Assembly: GCA_016871415.1 (NCBI GenBank)
Contig: VHDL01000017.1
Location: 1 to 43,292 of the forward strand
Direction of reading: 5' to 3'
From: Verrucomicrobiota bacterium
GTDB taxonomy: Bacteria > Verrucomicrobiota > Verrucomicrobiia > Opitutales > UBA953
DNA length: 43,292 nucleotides
The translations under genes and the position numbers were made by a program. The notes under the pieces are model-generated. The model had not been told where the DNA came from, ran no database searches, and worked only from the letters and a program-made list of their open reading frames with translations. Positions 41,693-43,292 of this stretch are shown piece by piece; positions within the stretch are counted from its first letter, which is position 1; the number at the start of each line of letters is the position of its first letter.

Positions 41693-42534
41693 TCAAGGTC
41701 GCTTTGAGCCGTGCTTCTCAAACCATGCCCTGGCCGAAGTGAACACCCGCTCACGTTGCGTCTGGTCGATGGGATGGCCCTCGCCATCGTAGACGGTGCG
41801 TTCGTTGGGCACGCGGTTCTTGTCGAGGATGCCTTTGAATTCCTCCGATTGCTGGGGCCGGACGGTCGTGTCCGCGCTGCCATGCAGGATCAGGAACGGC
41901 GTCCGGACCAGTTCTGCCTTGGCGGCGGAGGGCGCGGGGTAGCCTTCGCTCCGACCGATTCCGCTGCCGGTGATCGCCGCGGCCTGCAGGCGGTCGGGCG
42001 CGGTCGCGGCGAGGCCGATCGTCACGAATCCGCCCATGCTGTGGCCGTAGGCGAAGATGCGCTTCGGATTGACCTCCGGCATACGGGCCAGGAGGTCCAG
42101 GCACTTCTGGGCGCGCCGGAGGTTCTCCGCGCTCGCGCCGAAATCGGCGGGGTGCTGTCCGCTGCGGCCGCCTTTCTGCGGAGGCGTGCCCTTCGCCGAA
42201 GGGTCTCCTTTGGCGGCGCCGGGCCTGGGCCCCAGGGCATCGGCGGAATGCGTGTAGGATGGGGCGATGCAGACGAACCCCCATTTCACCATCTCCCGCG
42301 CCTTGTTGAGCCCGAAGCTCTCCGCGCTTCCGCCGAGCCCGTGGCTGATGAGTACGGCAGGGAAGGGTCCTTTGCCCTGGGCTTGAGCAGGACGCCGTTC
42401 ATGGTGAACTCTCCCTCGCGATACGTCCATCGGTCGCCGGTCAGCTTGAAATCACCCGAGGCGGGCGCCTTGTCCGCCGCCGGAGCGGTGACGACCGCCA
42501 GCAGGGCGGTGAGGAGGGTGAGGGTGTGTCTCAT
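41693..42534 (-). pseudogene. Secreted dienelactone-hydrolase-like esterase, frameshifted
   Basis: One gene in two frames. The ATG at 42534 overlaps the upstream stop (ATGA) and encodes a signal peptide and GEFTMNGVLLKP. The frame then shifts near 42379-42381, and the second frame continues QGKGPFPAVLISHGLGGSAE to the TGA at 41693. Adding one C to the CCC run restores 280 codons. The downstream part has the nucleophile G-H-S-M-G-G, a likely acid in HGSADTTV and a His in GEGHPID, so it is a dienelactone-hydrolase/acetylhydrolase-type esterase. The homopolymer location allows a sequencing error. If real, the gene is inactive. Neighbours are a sialidase upstream and a sulfatase downstream. Confidence 0.85.
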
Positions 42535-43292
42535 GGTTGTTGAACCCATTCGAGATTGAACCGCGCGCAGTCGATGGAGTCCGCGCGCTCGAAGAGGCAG
42601 AGCAAGGTGCCCTCGGGGAGCACGGCGAGGTCGGAGTAGGCGGCCTTGCCGGGTTCGAGGGTTTTGTTGACGGGCCAGGTCTTGCCGTCGTCGCGGCTGA
42701 GCTTGATGGAGAGGTTCTCGCGTTTGCCTTTGCCTGCGGGGACAGGGTTTCCTTCTCTGTCGACCGCCAGCGTGTGCGGGTTGGAGAACAGCAGCACGCC
42801 CGTCGGATGCGTGATGATGCTGGCCATGCAGATCGGTTCCCACAGCGAATCGTGAAACATCGCGGGGCTCCAGCCGGTCGCGCCATCGGCGCTGGTGGTG
42901 ACTAGCTTGCGATTGGGCTTCGAGATGCTGCGCGAGACCATCATCACGCGGCCATCGGAGAGCGTGCTGAGGATGGATTCGTTCGGGGTGGCGGTGTCGC
43001 CTTCGTTCGGAATGGCGATGTCGCCCGCCTTCCATGTGCTGCCGTGATCGTCGCTGAAGATGGTGCCGCAGGCGGAGGGTCCGTGATCGCCGATGCCGCC
43101 ATACGCCAGCCAGATGGGCACGACGAGCCGTCCATTCTTCAACTGGATGCCATGTCCCGGCCCCGTGGCGATGACTTTCCAGTCATACTTCTTCCGAAAC
43201 GGCTCAAAGCACGCCGTGATTTCCGCCGGCGCGCTCCAGGTGACTCCATCGTCCGTGCTGCGCATGGAGAAGCAGCGCGCGTAGTTCACGCA
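42531..43292 (-). CDS. Exo-alpha-sialidase (GH33-like), N-terminus beyond window
   Basis: C-terminal 253 or so residues of a sialidase; the frame is open through the window edge, so the start lies outside. Asp boxes RSTDDGVTWS, SDDHGSTWK and SRDDGKTWP are clear. ATGPGHGIQLKNGRLVVPIW and NESILSTLSDGRVMMVSR match GH33 strands, with the Glu of NES in the catalytic-acid/base partner position. AAYSDLAVLPEGTLLCLFER carries the likely Tyr nucleophile. This is the best sialidase candidate of the three here and would release sialic acid or a similar ulosonic acid. It overlaps the frameshifted esterase (ATGA) and is the most upstream gene seen in this long run. Confidence 0.9.
   Translation of the reverse strand, partial: CVNYARCFSMRSTDDGVTWSAPAEITACFEPFRKKYDWKVIATGPGHGIQLKNGRLVVPIWLAYGGIGDHGPSACGTIFSDDHGSTWKAGDIAIPNEGDTATPNESILSTLSDGRVMMVSRSISKPNRKLVTTSADGATGWSPAMFHDSLWEPICMASIITHPTGVLLFSNPHTLAVDREGNPVPAGKGKRENLSIKLSRDDGKTWPVNKTLEPGKAAYSDLAVLPEGTLLCLFERADSIDCARFNLEWVQQP

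Overview
The window is GC-rich (about two thirds G+C by eye) and holds about 30 protein genes. All lie on the minus strand, so transcription runs from 43292 down to 1. No tRNA, rRNA, CRISPR array, transposase or phage gene was seen. The gene families point to a PVC-group bacterium, most likely Verrucomicrobiota or a relative. They include many formylglycine-type sulfatases with signal peptides, DUF1080 (concanavalin-like) proteins, a PSCyt1-DUF1549-LamG-DUF1553 protein beside a DUF1501 Tat protein, VCBS/FG-GAP and SMP-30-like proteins, and a TPR-SPINDLY protein. This assignment is inference; there is no taxonomic marker gene.

Layout, downstream end to upstream end. 1-3216: two sulfatases and a DUF1080 protein. 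3369-4265: a beta-propeller lipoprotein. 4315-8626: a TauE/SafE exporter, a sulfatase and a TPR-GT41 protein with overlapping start and stop codons. 8677-13476: an alpha/beta hydrolase, a sulfatase fused to a lectin-like domain, and an N-sulfoglucosamine-sulfohydrolase-like sulfatase. A 32-bp palindromic repeat follows. 13538-14776: a VCBS protein. 14837-24759: two sialidase-superfamily proteins, a sugar kinase-MurQ fusion, DUF1501, and the large cytochrome/DUF1549/DUF1553 protein. 24946-31391: four sulfatases. 31563-43292: five more sulfatases mixed with two concanavalin-like lipoproteins, two esterases and a sialidase cut by the window end.

Taken together this looks like an extracytoplasmic machine for dismantling a heavily sulfated, probably acylated and perhaps sialylated glycan. 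There are 14 sulfatases, three sialidase-fold proteins and three esterases. A TauE/SafE permease could remove a sulfur oxyanion, and a cytoplasmic kinase-etherase could process an amino sugar. No SusC/SusD pair, classic backbone glycosidase, lyase or sulfatase-maturing enzyme is present, so those functions must be encoded elsewhere.

Two genes are broken as read. A sulfatase has an in-frame TAG before its C-terminal module (33278-33280), and an esterase has a one-base frameshift near 42380. Other points of interest are sulfatase active sites departing from C-x-P-S-R, Lys/Ala/Pro-rich tails on several secreted enzymes, and a near absence of Shine-Dalgarno sequences combined with extensive ATGA/GTGA overlaps.
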